Shown: positions 7,094-13,145 of the stretch, in pieces
Layout: each line of letters opens with the position of its first letter
How positions within the stretch are numbered: position 1 is the first letter of the stretch
Source: Flammeovirgaceae bacterium
Lineage (GTDB): Bacteria > Bacteroidota > Bacteroidia > Cytophagales > Cyclobacteriaceae
NCBI GenBank assembly: GCA_003229495.1
Contig: QIEB01000672.1
Coordinates: 1-13,145 of the forward strand
DNA: 13,145 nucleotides
Reading direction: 5' to 3'
The notes under the pieces: model-generated
Told to the model about the DNA's origin: nothing
The model's input: only the letters and a program-made list of their open reading frames with translations
Databases searched by the model: none
Position numbers and translations under genes: made by a program

Positions 7094-7645
7094 ATGGAAC
7101 GAAGAAAAGCCTTGAGATTAACGGCATCTATGGTAGGAGGGACCATTGTAGGTTCGGAAGTCTTTCTATCGGGCTGTTCTACCTCCGAAAAACCTGGCAA
7201 CCTGTTTTCTCAAGATGAGATTATGTTGCTTGATGAAATAGGTGAAACCATACTTCCGCATACAGACAAGTCTCCGGGGGCGAAAGCAGCTCAAATTGGC
7301 CGGTTCATGACGAATATTGTACAGGATTGCTATGATGAAAATGATCGCAAAACATTCAAATCAGGCATTAGGGAAGTAATAGCGGTTGCGCAGGAAAAGT
7401 ACGATCAAGGTTTCGCAGAGCTTCCTATGGAAAACCGATTAAATTTGCTGACCCTGTTTGATCAGCAGGCAGCTAAAGAATTAGAAAATGACCAGGTTCA
7501 CTTTTTTACCATGATGAAGCAACTTACCATTTGGGGCTATTTTTCTTCAGAAACAGGCGCTACCAAAGCACTGCGATTTAATCCGATACCCGGCAGGTAT
7601 GAAGGCTGTCTGCCATATCACCCCGGGGAACCTGCATGGGCCTGA
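7094..7645 (+). CDS. Gluconate 2-dehydrogenase subunit 3-like small subunit, Tat lipoprotein
   Basis: A 183-residue partner of the preceding GMC protein. The N-terminus has a twin arginine (MERRKALRLTAS) and a weakly hydrophobic stretch, then a lipobox LSGC with Cys28, so it is probably exported by Tat and lipid-anchored. In the related Burkholderia enzyme the small gamma subunit supplies the Tat signal for the signal-less catalytic subunit, and the same logic fits here. The mature domain runs from LFSQDEIMLLDEIGETILPHTD to the C-terminus. The end GYFSSETGATKAL...PGRYEGCLPY...AWA is the conserved tail of the family, so the gene is complete and not truncated by the next ORF. Its stop TGA at 7643 is one base from the ATG of the following gene. 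Confidence 0.88.
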   Translation: MERRKALRLTASMVGGTIVGSEVFLSGCSTSEKPGNLFSQDEIMLLDEIGETILPHTDKSPGAKAAQIGRFMTNIVQDCYDENDRKTFKSGIREVIAVAQEKYDQGFAELPMENRLNLLTLFDQQAAKELENDQVHFFTMMKQLTIWGYFSSETGATKALRFNPIPGRYEGCLPYHPGEPAWA

Positions 7646-7646
7646 G

Positions 7647-8360
7647 ATGAATATTGAATATTATTCCAGTTATGCCGCTATGAGCTCTGGCGGAGCTTCT
7701 ATTTTGATTGAAGCAATAAGAAGCAAACCTGACATGCTGTTATGCGTGGCTACCGGACAATCACCTCTGGGACTATACCAGGAACTGGTTCATGCAAGCG
7801 AGCATGAAAAGGACCTGTTCCGGCGAATAAGAATCATAAAGTTAGATGAATGGCTAGGCCTGGGCACTCATGCCGACGGTACTTGCGAGCAGTACCTCAT
7901 GGCAAATTTGATAAATCCACTGGCAATCGCTGAAAATAGATATGTGTCTTTTGATGCTGAGACACCAGACCCGCCAGAAGAATGTGCGCGTATGCAGCTT
8001 CAGTTACAAAAATATGGGCCCATAGATTTGTGCGTACTAGGCCTTGGCAAAAACGGTCACCTCGGCTTTAATGAGCCTGCGTCTTATCTGCAGCCCCATT
8101 GTCACCTGGCAAAGCTGTCACACAGCTCTCAGCAGCACAATATGGTAACCGGAAGTGCGAATACCCCGCAATATGGAATGACCTTGGGAATGGCTGATAT
8201 TCTAGCATCCAGGAAGATTATTTTGTTGGTTACAGGCGAAGGAAAAGAAAAAGCCAAACAAAACTTGCTCTCAGGAAAGGTCAATACCCAATGTCCGGCA
8301 TCATTTCTATGGCTGCACCGTGATGTGGATTGTCTAATTGAAAATGAGCAAACTGCTTAA
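7647..8360 (+). CDS. NagB/AgaI-like amino-sugar-phosphate isomerase/deaminase
   Basis: The ATG at 7647 gives 237 residues. A longer frame from 7599 would overlap the previous gene by 47 nt and add a non-conserved tail, so it is rejected. The protein belongs to the glucosamine-6-phosphate deaminase/6-phosphogluconolactonase superfamily: phosphate loop ATGQSPLGLY (35-44), KLDEWLG (65-71, with Asp67 matching the catalytic base of NagB), and LGLGKNGHLGFNEP (131-144, His138 and Glu143). The Asp141 position of E. coli NagB is Asn here, as in several active relatives. LQPHCHLAKL and the ending PASFLWLHRDVDC recall galactosamine-6-phosphate isomerase AgaI more than NagB. It acts in the cytoplasm on a sugar phosphate. 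The 1-nt gap to the upstream lipoprotein gene and the lack of a ribosome site suggest coupled translation. The substrate remains uncertain. Confidence 0.85.
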   Translation: MNIEYYSSYAAMSSGGASILIEAIRSKPDMLLCVATGQSPLGLYQELVHASEHEKDLFRRIRIIKLDEWLGLGTHADGTCEQYLMANLINPLAIAENRYVSFDAETPDPPEECARMQLQLQKYGPIDLCVLGLGKNGHLGFNEPASYLQPHCHLAKLSHSSQQHNMVTGSANTPQYGMTLGMADILASRKIILLVTGEGKEKAKQNLLSGKVNTQCPASFLWLHRDVDCLIENEQTA

Positions 8361-8400
8361 TGCTGGAGAAAGCCAGCACTATAGAAGGGTAGGGCGCTGG
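8361..8400. terminator. Hairpin(s) between convergent genes, weak bidirectional terminator candidate
   Basis: TGCTGG (8361-8366) pairs with CCAGCA (8373-8378) around a 6-nt loop, starting directly after the isomerase stop codon. CCAGC (8373-8377) could instead pair with GCTGG (8396-8400), so the two folds exclude each other. Neither strand has a proper T-tract after the stem, so intrinsic termination would be weak. The place, between two facing stops 45 bp apart, is the main support. Confidence 0.4.
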
Positions 8401-8405
8401 GTATT

Positions 8406-10613
8406 TCATCTAAGTTTCTTCAATCCTCTGGTTTCACGCTTATCTTTTACTTCAATCAGCGAAATTGCATAGCCACCACCAGGCGCACAATATTGTTTGA
8501 GCTTCGACTTGCTGGTCGCCGCATATTTCTTTATCTCATAGGCTTTTGGATTATTTTTCCAGTGGGCATTTTCCTGGTCGCTGTAAATGGTAGCTATGTA
8601 CGATTTTCCTTCATCAAGGAAGTCGAATGAAATGCTGGAAGTCCTTCCTTCCTCGTCGTTGGTCCTTCCCACAAACCAGTTGTTGGTACCTTTTGCTTTT
8701 CTTGAATAAGTGATGAAGTCTCCTGGCTCTGCTTCCAGTACTTTGGTATCATCCCACTCGATGGCCACGTCTTTGATAAATTGGAAAGCATCCATGTGTT
8801 GCTCGTAGGTCCCGGGCAGGTCAGCGGCCATTTGAAGCGGGCTGTACATGGTTACATAAAGTGCAAGTTGCCTGGCTATGGTAGTCCTGACCCTGGAATT
8901 ATTGTCAGGGTTGTGTACACTTATATCAGGCTCGAATATACCAGGTGTGTAGTCCATAGGACCACCGAGCAATCGGGTAAAAGGAAGAATGGTGGTATGA
9001 TCTGGTTTATTCCCCCCGAAGGCCTCATATTCGGTACCTCTGGCAGATTCGTTTCCGATAAGGTTAGGATAGGTTCTTCGAAGTCCTGTAGGCCGAACGG
9101 CTTCATGGGCATTGATCATAATTTTATAACCAGCGGCTTTTTTTAGGGCGTACAAATAATGGTTGACTGCCCATTGCCCGTAGTGGTGTTCCCCCCGTGG
9201 CAGGATGTCTCCAACATAGCCACTTTTCACGGCATTATATCCATAATCTACCATCAGCTGATACGCTTTATCCATATACCGTTCGTAATTGCGGGTGGAA
9301 CCTGAAGTTTCATGATGCATCATAAGGCGCACTCCTTTTTCATGAGCATAGCCGTTTAAAGCTTCAAGGTCAAAATCAGGATATGGGGTCAGAAAGTCGA
9401 AGACATAATCTTTTGTCTTACCAAACCAGTCCTCCCAACCGGTATTCCAGCCTTCCACCAGCACCTGTTGAAACCCATGCGCTGCCGCAAAATCTATGTA
9501 TTGCTTTACTTTCTGGTTGTTGGCGGCATGCTTTCCATTGGGCTTCGCTGCTGCAAAATCAGTTTCTCCCAGTTCTACACTGAGCAGATCGCTGTATGCC
9601 CAACTGCTTTTTCCGGTGATCATTTCCCACCAGACGCCAATGTATTTTACCGGTTTGATCCAGGATACATCTTCATAATGGCACGGCTCGTTAAGATTAA
9701 GGGTGATGTTGGAAAGTAAGATATCACCTGCTTTCTTACTGGCTATAATGGTCCTCCATGGTGTTTGCGTGGGCGCCTGCATGTAGGCCATATTACCCAC
9801 TGCATCAGGCGTCAAGGTGGATTCAAACACCATGTTTTTATCATCGAGCTCCAGGTGCATGCAGGAATAATCGATCAAAGCAGCTTCATGTAGATTGATA
9901 TATAATCCATTTGCCGTTTTCATCATCAAAGCTGTCTGCACCGCCGTTTCAGAGATAGGCGTTTGAGAGACATTAGGAGTGATGGCAGACTTCATCAAAC
10001 CTCTTATCTGGGAAAGCTTGGAAGTGGTGTAGTCGTATTCCTGTGTATCATAATCACCAGGAATCCAGAAAGCCGTATGATCACCGGTCATGGCAAACTC
10101 AGTGCGCTCATCTGTAACCACGAAATAAGTCAGATTCTTTTGTTCCGGGAATTCATAGCGAAAGCCCAGACCGTCATCGAAAAGTCGGAACCGAATAATC
10201 ATGAGTCTATCGGTACTGTCTTGATTCAGGGTGACAGCCAGTTCATTATAATTATTTTGTATGGTACTGGTTTCTCCCCACACAGGCTGCCAGGTTTCAT
10301 CAAAAGAATTTGTTGCAGTATTGCTGACAGTAAACCCATCTAATAGAGATTCTGTATTTTTAAGCTCCAGACCCAACTTGCTTTCTTTTATTACAGGTTG
10401 GCCATCTAGAGATAATTGATAGTTGGGAGTACCATCATTTAAGGTGAATGTCATATTGAAATTTCCACCAGGAGAGGTTAATGCTATACCGCTAGTATCG
10501 GAAAGATTATTGCTATGGCTTAAATCCCCGAGCAAATCTACGTCAAGTCCTATTCCAATATAGGGTAACAGTATTAGCATGAAAATGGAAGTGGAAGTGA
10601 TATTTCGTTTCAT
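8406..10613 (-). CDS. Glycoside hydrolase family 97 alpha-glucosidase, SusB-like
   Basis: A 735-residue protein, close to the 738 of Bacteroides SusB. The N-terminus has a hydrophobic export signal (residues about 9-22) followed by an unusual low-complexity linker before the beta-sandwich that begins around residue 43. The catalytic barrel contains MMHHETSGSTRNYE (Glu435), INAHEAVRPTG (Glu504) and GNESARGTEYEAFGG (Glu522, Glu528). By a constant offset of four these equal SusB Glu439 and Glu508 (bases of the inverting mechanism), Glu526 (calcium ligand) and Glu532 (acid), so the inverting branch and a calcium-assisted site are expected. C-terminal GGGYAISLIEVKDKRETRGLKKL is the usual family ending. 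It releases glucose from alpha-glucosides in the periplasm. No SusC/SusD or other starch genes are near. It shares a divergent spacer with the His-rich lipoprotein gene and converges on the dehydrogenase operon. Confidence 0.95.
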   Translation of the reverse strand: MKRNITSTSIFMLILLPYIGIGLDVDLLGDLSHSNNLSDTSGIALTSPGGNFNMTFTLNDGTPNYQLSLDGQPVIKESKLGLELKNTESLLDGFTVSNTATNSFDETWQPVWGETSTIQNNYNELAVTLNQDSTDRLMIIRFRLFDDGLGFRYEFPEQKNLTYFVVTDERTEFAMTGDHTAFWIPGDYDTQEYDYTTSKLSQIRGLMKSAITPNVSQTPISETAVQTALMMKTANGLYINLHEAALIDYSCMHLELDDKNMVFESTLTPDAVGNMAYMQAPTQTPWRTIIASKKAGDILLSNITLNLNEPCHYEDVSWIKPVKYIGVWWEMITGKSSWAYSDLLSVELGETDFAAAKPNGKHAANNQKVKQYIDFAAAHGFQQVLVEGWNTGWEDWFGKTKDYVFDFLTPYPDFDLEALNGYAHEKGVRLMMHHETSGSTRNYERYMDKAYQLMVDYGYNAVKSGYVGDILPRGEHHYGQWAVNHYLYALKKAAGYKIMINAHEAVRPTGLRRTYPNLIGNESARGTEYEAFGGNKPDHTTILPFTRLLGGPMDYTPGIFEPDISVHNPDNNSRVRTTIARQLALYVTMYSPLQMAADLPGTYEQHMDAFQFIKDVAIEWDDTKVLEAEPGDFITYSRKAKGTNNWFVGRTNDEEGRTSSISFDFLDEGKSYIATIYSDQENAHWKNNPKAYEIKKYAATSKSKLKQYCAPGGGYAISLIEVKDKRETRGLKKLR

Positions 10614-10671
10614 AATATCTCGTTTAATTCGATGGTAATCTAACTTACATTGGCCATCTACGTTAAAAATA

Positions 10672-10701
10672 TTTGCTTTTATATAATAACTTCTATCTTT
10701 A
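10672..10701 (+). promoter_or_regulatory. Bacteroidota-type promoter for the His-rich lipoprotein gene
   Basis: TTTG at 10672-10675 and TATCTTTA at 10694-10701 are separated by 18 bp. They match the -33 TTTG and -7 TAnnTTTG elements of the Bacteroidota primary sigma factor with one mismatch. Transcription would begin near 10708, leaving a leader of about 30 nt before the ATG at 10738. Confidence 0.6.
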
Positions 10702-10737
10702 CATTCAAATATTGCGAAACCTTAACTAAAAATAGTT

Positions 10738-11028
10738 ATGACAATCTTGAATAAGTTTAAATCATTGGGAATTGCCGTAATGGCATTTTGTTTTTTTATG
10801 GGTGTGACCCTAAGCTCTTGTTCTTCCAAAGGATCGGAAAATACTGACACTGTTGAAGCTGCTGCTGATGGTGAAGAACACCCGGAAGGTGAAGGCGACG
10901 AACACTCGGAAGGCGAAGAACACCCGGAAGGTGAAGGCGACGAACATCACGAAGGTGACGATGAAGAACACCCTGAAGGCGAAGGAGATGATGAAGAACA
11001 CCCGGAAGGTGAAGAAGAGGCCAAATAA
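10738..11028 (+). CDS. Small acidic lipoprotein with His-Pro-Glu-Gly repeats
   Basis: A 96-residue protein with a lysine-containing N-terminus, a hydrophobic segment (11-24) and lipobox LSSC at Cys28, hence a lipid-anchored protein. After a short Ser/Ala spacer, residues 45-95 consist only of G, E, D, H, P, one S and a final A: 22 Glu, 6 Asp and 7 His in 51 residues, with no positive residue before the last Lys. The unit is roughly EEHPEGEGDE, with four EEHPEGE copies. Such acidic His clusters can bind divalent metals, but no metal-handling gene lies beside it. It has its own promoter. Similar short lipoproteins with EHP repeats occur, from memory, in Bacteroidota without known function. It ends 13 nt from the convergent transglutaminase-like gene. 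Confidence 0.82.
   Translation: MTILNKFKSLGIAVMAFCFFMGVTLSSCSSKGSENTDTVEAAADGEEHPEGEGDEHSEGEEHPEGEGDEHHEGDDEEHPEGEGDDEEHPEGEEEAK
10873..11019 (+). repeat. In-frame tandem repeats inside the lipoprotein gene
   Basis: A 32-bp stretch at 10873-10904 recurs without mismatch at 10915-10946, a period of 42 bp or 14 codons. Diverged copies beginning GAAGAACACCC start at 10963 and 10993. All copies are in the same frame and encode EEHPEGE. Exact identity at the DNA level, including third positions, points to recent duplication, so copy number may vary between strains. Confidence 0.85.
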
Positions 11029-11041
11029 TAGCAGTAGATAT

Positions 11042-12403
11042 TTAACTACCCGGGTTTGCTCTGGTAAATGAAAATGTGGTTTCCACATAACCCGGTTCTC
11101 CTTCAATTTCGAGGACCGGGTAGGCCAGAAAATTTATAGGTCCGGAAACAGGTGTCGGATCAGGAGCAAGATCCCTGCCCCGGCTAAATTCTATGCGGTT
11201 AGCCGGGTGATGCCCGAAGTAATAGGTGGCCAAAGGGGTATATTTGTTCCCTTCACTGATGTCAACCGGCCACCACTTGCCTTCGGCGTAGAATTCTGCC
11301 CAGCAATGGTATCCGTCCACCCCTCCCTCATTCCTCTCGGAAGGAATGGCTGCTCCCACCGCAAAGCGGGCAGGTATGCCAGCCGACCGTGACAAAGAGA
11401 TGAAGAAGGAGTGAAATTCCGTACAGTTGCCGGACTTTGAATCACAGGCGTAGTTAGCATCTCCAGTGCCATAAATACCTTCTTTGGCGTAACGCATATT
11501 ATCGATAATGTAGTCGTAAAGGGCTCTCGCCTTGGTGAGCGGGCTATCAGCTTGCTTTTCCCTGATTACTTGGTTGGCAATAGTGCTGAAACGGTCGCCC
11601 ACAGGCATAAGGGAGGCAGATTTGAGGTATTTTTGGAGATCGGTATCCTGTTCCGGGTACGCCGATTTTTCTTCCCGCTCAACCCGGTAATTCATGGTTA
11701 TTTTCTGGCTGCTATGCTCCGGAAGTAACTGAAGATACCAGATGGTGTTGCCATATTCACCCTCCTTTATTATCTCCTGTTTGCCAGGCGCTTGCAGAGA
11801 TATTATTTCAATGGTCTGAAAGCGATCGCTCTGGGCAATGGGAACCCACATTTTTGCCGATCCGGATATTTCAGGTAACTGTATCTCATAGGTGAAAGTA
11901 AAGCGATCTTTGCCCTCGATAACTCCCAGAAGGTCATTGGAAGCATACTGTACCGGAACGGTAAACCAGGTCTTGTCCTTGGCTTTTTTCCAGGTATAAT
12001 AAGGTTTTCCATTAAGTTTATGTAAATCAGTACTGGTCACCTGCATATCACCGGGAACACCTTTCAGGAAAAAGTCCATATCATACACGTCTCCGTTTTC
12101 TGTGGCCAGATCCACGCAGGCAAAAAACTCGTTGGGTCCCAGCACAGAAAGGTACTCCGTATGTACCCGCACCAGTTTCAGGCTGAGGTCCAGCGTATCA
12201 TTTTGAAAATTGAAATAACCTCCTCCATCCAGGGTCCTGGCTTCAATATTGGCCCTTATTCCCCGCTCCACTTCGTTGATGGTCACCTTCTTACGATCAG
12301 GATCGGATTCATGGGGTAGGGGAGCAGACTTTTCTTCCTTGGACTGACAAGCAGTAAGAAGTAAGAGAAGCGAGCCTATGAGCAGTGGTATGAATTTGTG
12401 CAT
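11042..12403 (-). CDS. Transglutaminase-like (cysteine protease fold) lipoprotein
   Basis: A 453-residue protein with signal peptide and lipobox LTAC (Cys19), so a lipoprotein of the cell envelope. Residues about 45-255 look like beta-rich domains without a recognised name. The transglutaminase-core domain occupies about 280-400. Its triad is visible: Cys327 in SGNCTEFHSFFISLSRSAGIPARF, His366 in GYHCWAEFY and Asp381 in WWPVDIS. The spacing and the AGIPAR motif are those of the bacterial transglut_core family, members of which may be proteases, amidases or cross-linkers. About 70 residues follow the triad. All catalytic residues are intact, so the protein is likely active, but the substrate is unknown. 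It stands alone: the next gene on the same strand lies 112 bp upstream and is of a different kind. Confidence 0.9.
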   Translation of the reverse strand: MHKFIPLLIGSLLLLLTACQSKEEKSAPLPHESDPDRKKVTINEVERGIRANIEARTLDGGGYFNFQNDTLDLSLKLVRVHTEYLSVLGPNEFFACVDLATENGDVYDMDFFLKGVPGDMQVTSTDLHKLNGKPYYTWKKAKDKTWFTVPVQYASNDLLGVIEGKDRFTFTYEIQLPEISGSAKMWVPIAQSDRFQTIEIISLQAPGKQEIIKEGEYGNTIWYLQLLPEHSSQKITMNYRVEREEKSAYPEQDTDLQKYLKSASLMPVGDRFSTIANQVIREKQADSPLTKARALYDYIIDNMRYAKEGIYGTGDANYACDSKSGNCTEFHSFFISLSRSAGIPARFAVGAAIPSERNEGGVDGYHCWAEFYAEGKWWPVDISEGNKYTPLATYYFGHHPANRIEFSRGRDLAPDPTPVSGPINFLAYPVLEIEGEPGYVETTFSFTRANPGS

Positions 12404-12515
12404 ACGATTTACTATTCTGTCTGGTGGATATAAATAATCAAATGCTAAAATAACTAATCAATGGTTCGTCCGGTGGAATAAGATTTAGCCGGCATTCTCT
12501 TTATACCACTGGGTT

Positions 12516-13145
12516 CTAGGTATTCATCCATCTCCAAAACTTACCTAGCAGTGTCTTGGGTATGGGAAGTTGTTCCTTTACTTCTGACGAAGACTGGGGC
12601 CTTTTTGTTTTTTCTTTAGGTTGGTTATACTTGTTTTGCTGTAGTTTTTGCTGGTAACGAGCTTCATTTAGTGCTTTTCTTTGCTTTTTTTCTTTTTCTT
12701 TTCTTCGTTTTTCCTGACGTGCCTGGTATTCTTCCTTTCTTTTTTTGGCTTTTAATCTCCTTTTCTCCAGCTCTGCTTCGCTTAATTGGCGAGGTTGGTG
12801 CCTGGCATTTCTATCAGGTTTAGGTTCTTTTTCCCGCTGCTCACTTTCGGGCAACTCGATCTTACCAACAACTTTCAGTCCGCTCAATTCCTTTTTAGGT
12901 GCCTTTATCAGGGTGATTTTACTTAGATCAATAGACGTTTCCTCGGATTCCAATAACTCCAGAAGTTTATCAGTTTCGATTACTACCTCAACTTTTTTTT
13001 GCAGATTTTGAACCTCAGGTTTTGGCAAAGGTGCGTCCAACCCGCTCTGAGGTGCTTCTACTGTCTGTTCTATACCTGTTGCTTCCGGTTCCACATGTTT
13101 ATGCTCTATCTCTTCAGAGGTCTTTTCACCTAGCTTTTCCAGATC
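12516..13145 (-). CDS. Highly charged protein with IF-2-linker-like motif (5' end outside window)
   Basis: The frame is open to the right edge, giving 209 visible residues. A GTG at 13094 is the first alternative start, but the coding character (DLEKLGEKTSEEIEHKH) continues upstream, so the gene is probably partial. The visible part is hydrophilic: an acidic/Pro segment, then SKITLIKAPKKELSGLKVVGKIELP, then about 60 residues of Arg/Lys/Glu coiled coil with a basic stretch (EAELEKRRLKAKKRKEEYQ), a Gln/Asn-rich part and the end LLGKFWRWMNT. The GLKVVGKIELP segment resembles the linker ahead of the GTPase domain in Bacteroidota IF-2, but here the chain ends without a GTPase domain. No catalytic motif or membrane segment is visible. 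Function unknown; nucleic-acid binding by the basic region is only a guess. Confidence 0.6.
   Translation of the reverse strand, partial: DLEKLGEKTSEEIEHKHVEPEATGIEQTVEAPQSGLDAPLPKPEVQNLQKKVEVVIETDKLLELLESEETSIDLSKITLIKAPKKELSGLKVVGKIELPESEQREKEPKPDRNARHQPRQLSEAELEKRRLKAKKRKEEYQARQEKRRKEKEKKQRKALNEARYQQKLQQNKYNQPKEKTKRPQSSSEVKEQLPIPKTLLGKFWRWMNT

Noticed and set aside
7599..7646. Earlier ATG for the NagB-like gene, overlapping the upstream gene
   Set aside because: The added 16 residues are the out-of-frame reading of the conserved tail of the dehydrogenase small subunit; the ATG at 7647 matches the family N-terminus.
10873..11019. Possible CRISPR-like or mobile repeat array
   Set aside because: The repeats are in frame, codon-multiples in period, and encode a low-complexity protein tail; spacers are not unique sequences of constant length.
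10810..11106. 98-residue open frame on the minus strand, hydrophobic Phe/Val-rich
   Set aside because: It is the antisense shadow of the GAA/GGT-rich repeats in the lipoprotein gene; the hydrophobic composition follows from reading Glu/Gly codons in reverse.
11191..11472. 93-residue minus-strand open frame overlapping the transglutaminase core
   Set aside because: It is another frame of the same region; the long frame contains the intact Cys-His-Asp triad.

Overview
The window looks like a stretch of a Bacteroidota chromosome, most likely of the Cytophagales type. This rests on a SusB-like GH97 alpha-glucosidase, a GMC oxidoreductase paired with a gluconate 2-dehydrogenase subunit 3-type lipoprotein, several short lipoproteins, AT-rich spacers, few clear Shine-Dalgarno sequences and at least one good TTTG-N18-TAnnTTTG-like promoter. 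I see no rRNA, tRNA, CRISPR array, insertion sequence or phage gene. Coding density is high and no spacer exceeds 150 bp.

Left part (1-3337): the 3' part of a HELGH zinc-metallopeptidase-like gene faces a secreted TPR/DUF6624-like hypothetical protein, with their stops 4 nt apart. Next comes an ABC-F translation factor of the YbiT/YkpA type on the minus strand. The spacer between the last two holds a perfect 16-bp direct repeat with a 22-bp period.

Middle-left (3354-5302): a PchR-like AraC-family regulator is followed by an NmrA-type NAD(P)-binding protein. The 93-bp gap between them carries two identical 11-bp half-sites exactly 21 bp apart, placed where an AraC activator would contact a promoter. 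This is probably a regulator-target pair and it ends in a strong intrinsic terminator.

Middle-right (5375-10613): a three-gene plus-strand operon encodes a cytoplasmically made GMC dehydrogenase with an Fe-S cysteine motif, its Tat/lipoprotein small subunit, and, after a 1-nt gap, a NagB/AgaI-like sugar-phosphate isomerase. It converges on a GH97 alpha-glucosidase. Together they suggest handling of glucosides or (amino)sugars, but there is no SusC/SusD pair, no cytochrome subunit and no 3-keto-glycoside hydrolase in view.

Right part (10614-13145): a His/Glu/Asp-rich repeat lipoprotein diverges from the glucosidase and faces a transglutaminase-like lipoprotein. Last is the C-terminal part of a highly charged protein running off the right edge, whose linker resembles that of Bacteroidota IF-2.

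Most genes here are members of known families. The points most worth following are the one-sided decay of an ATP site in the ABC-F protein, the AraC operator, the dehydrogenase/isomerase cassette, the acidic His-repeat lipoprotein and the phased repeat at 1652-1689. I do not see a clear, wholly new system.
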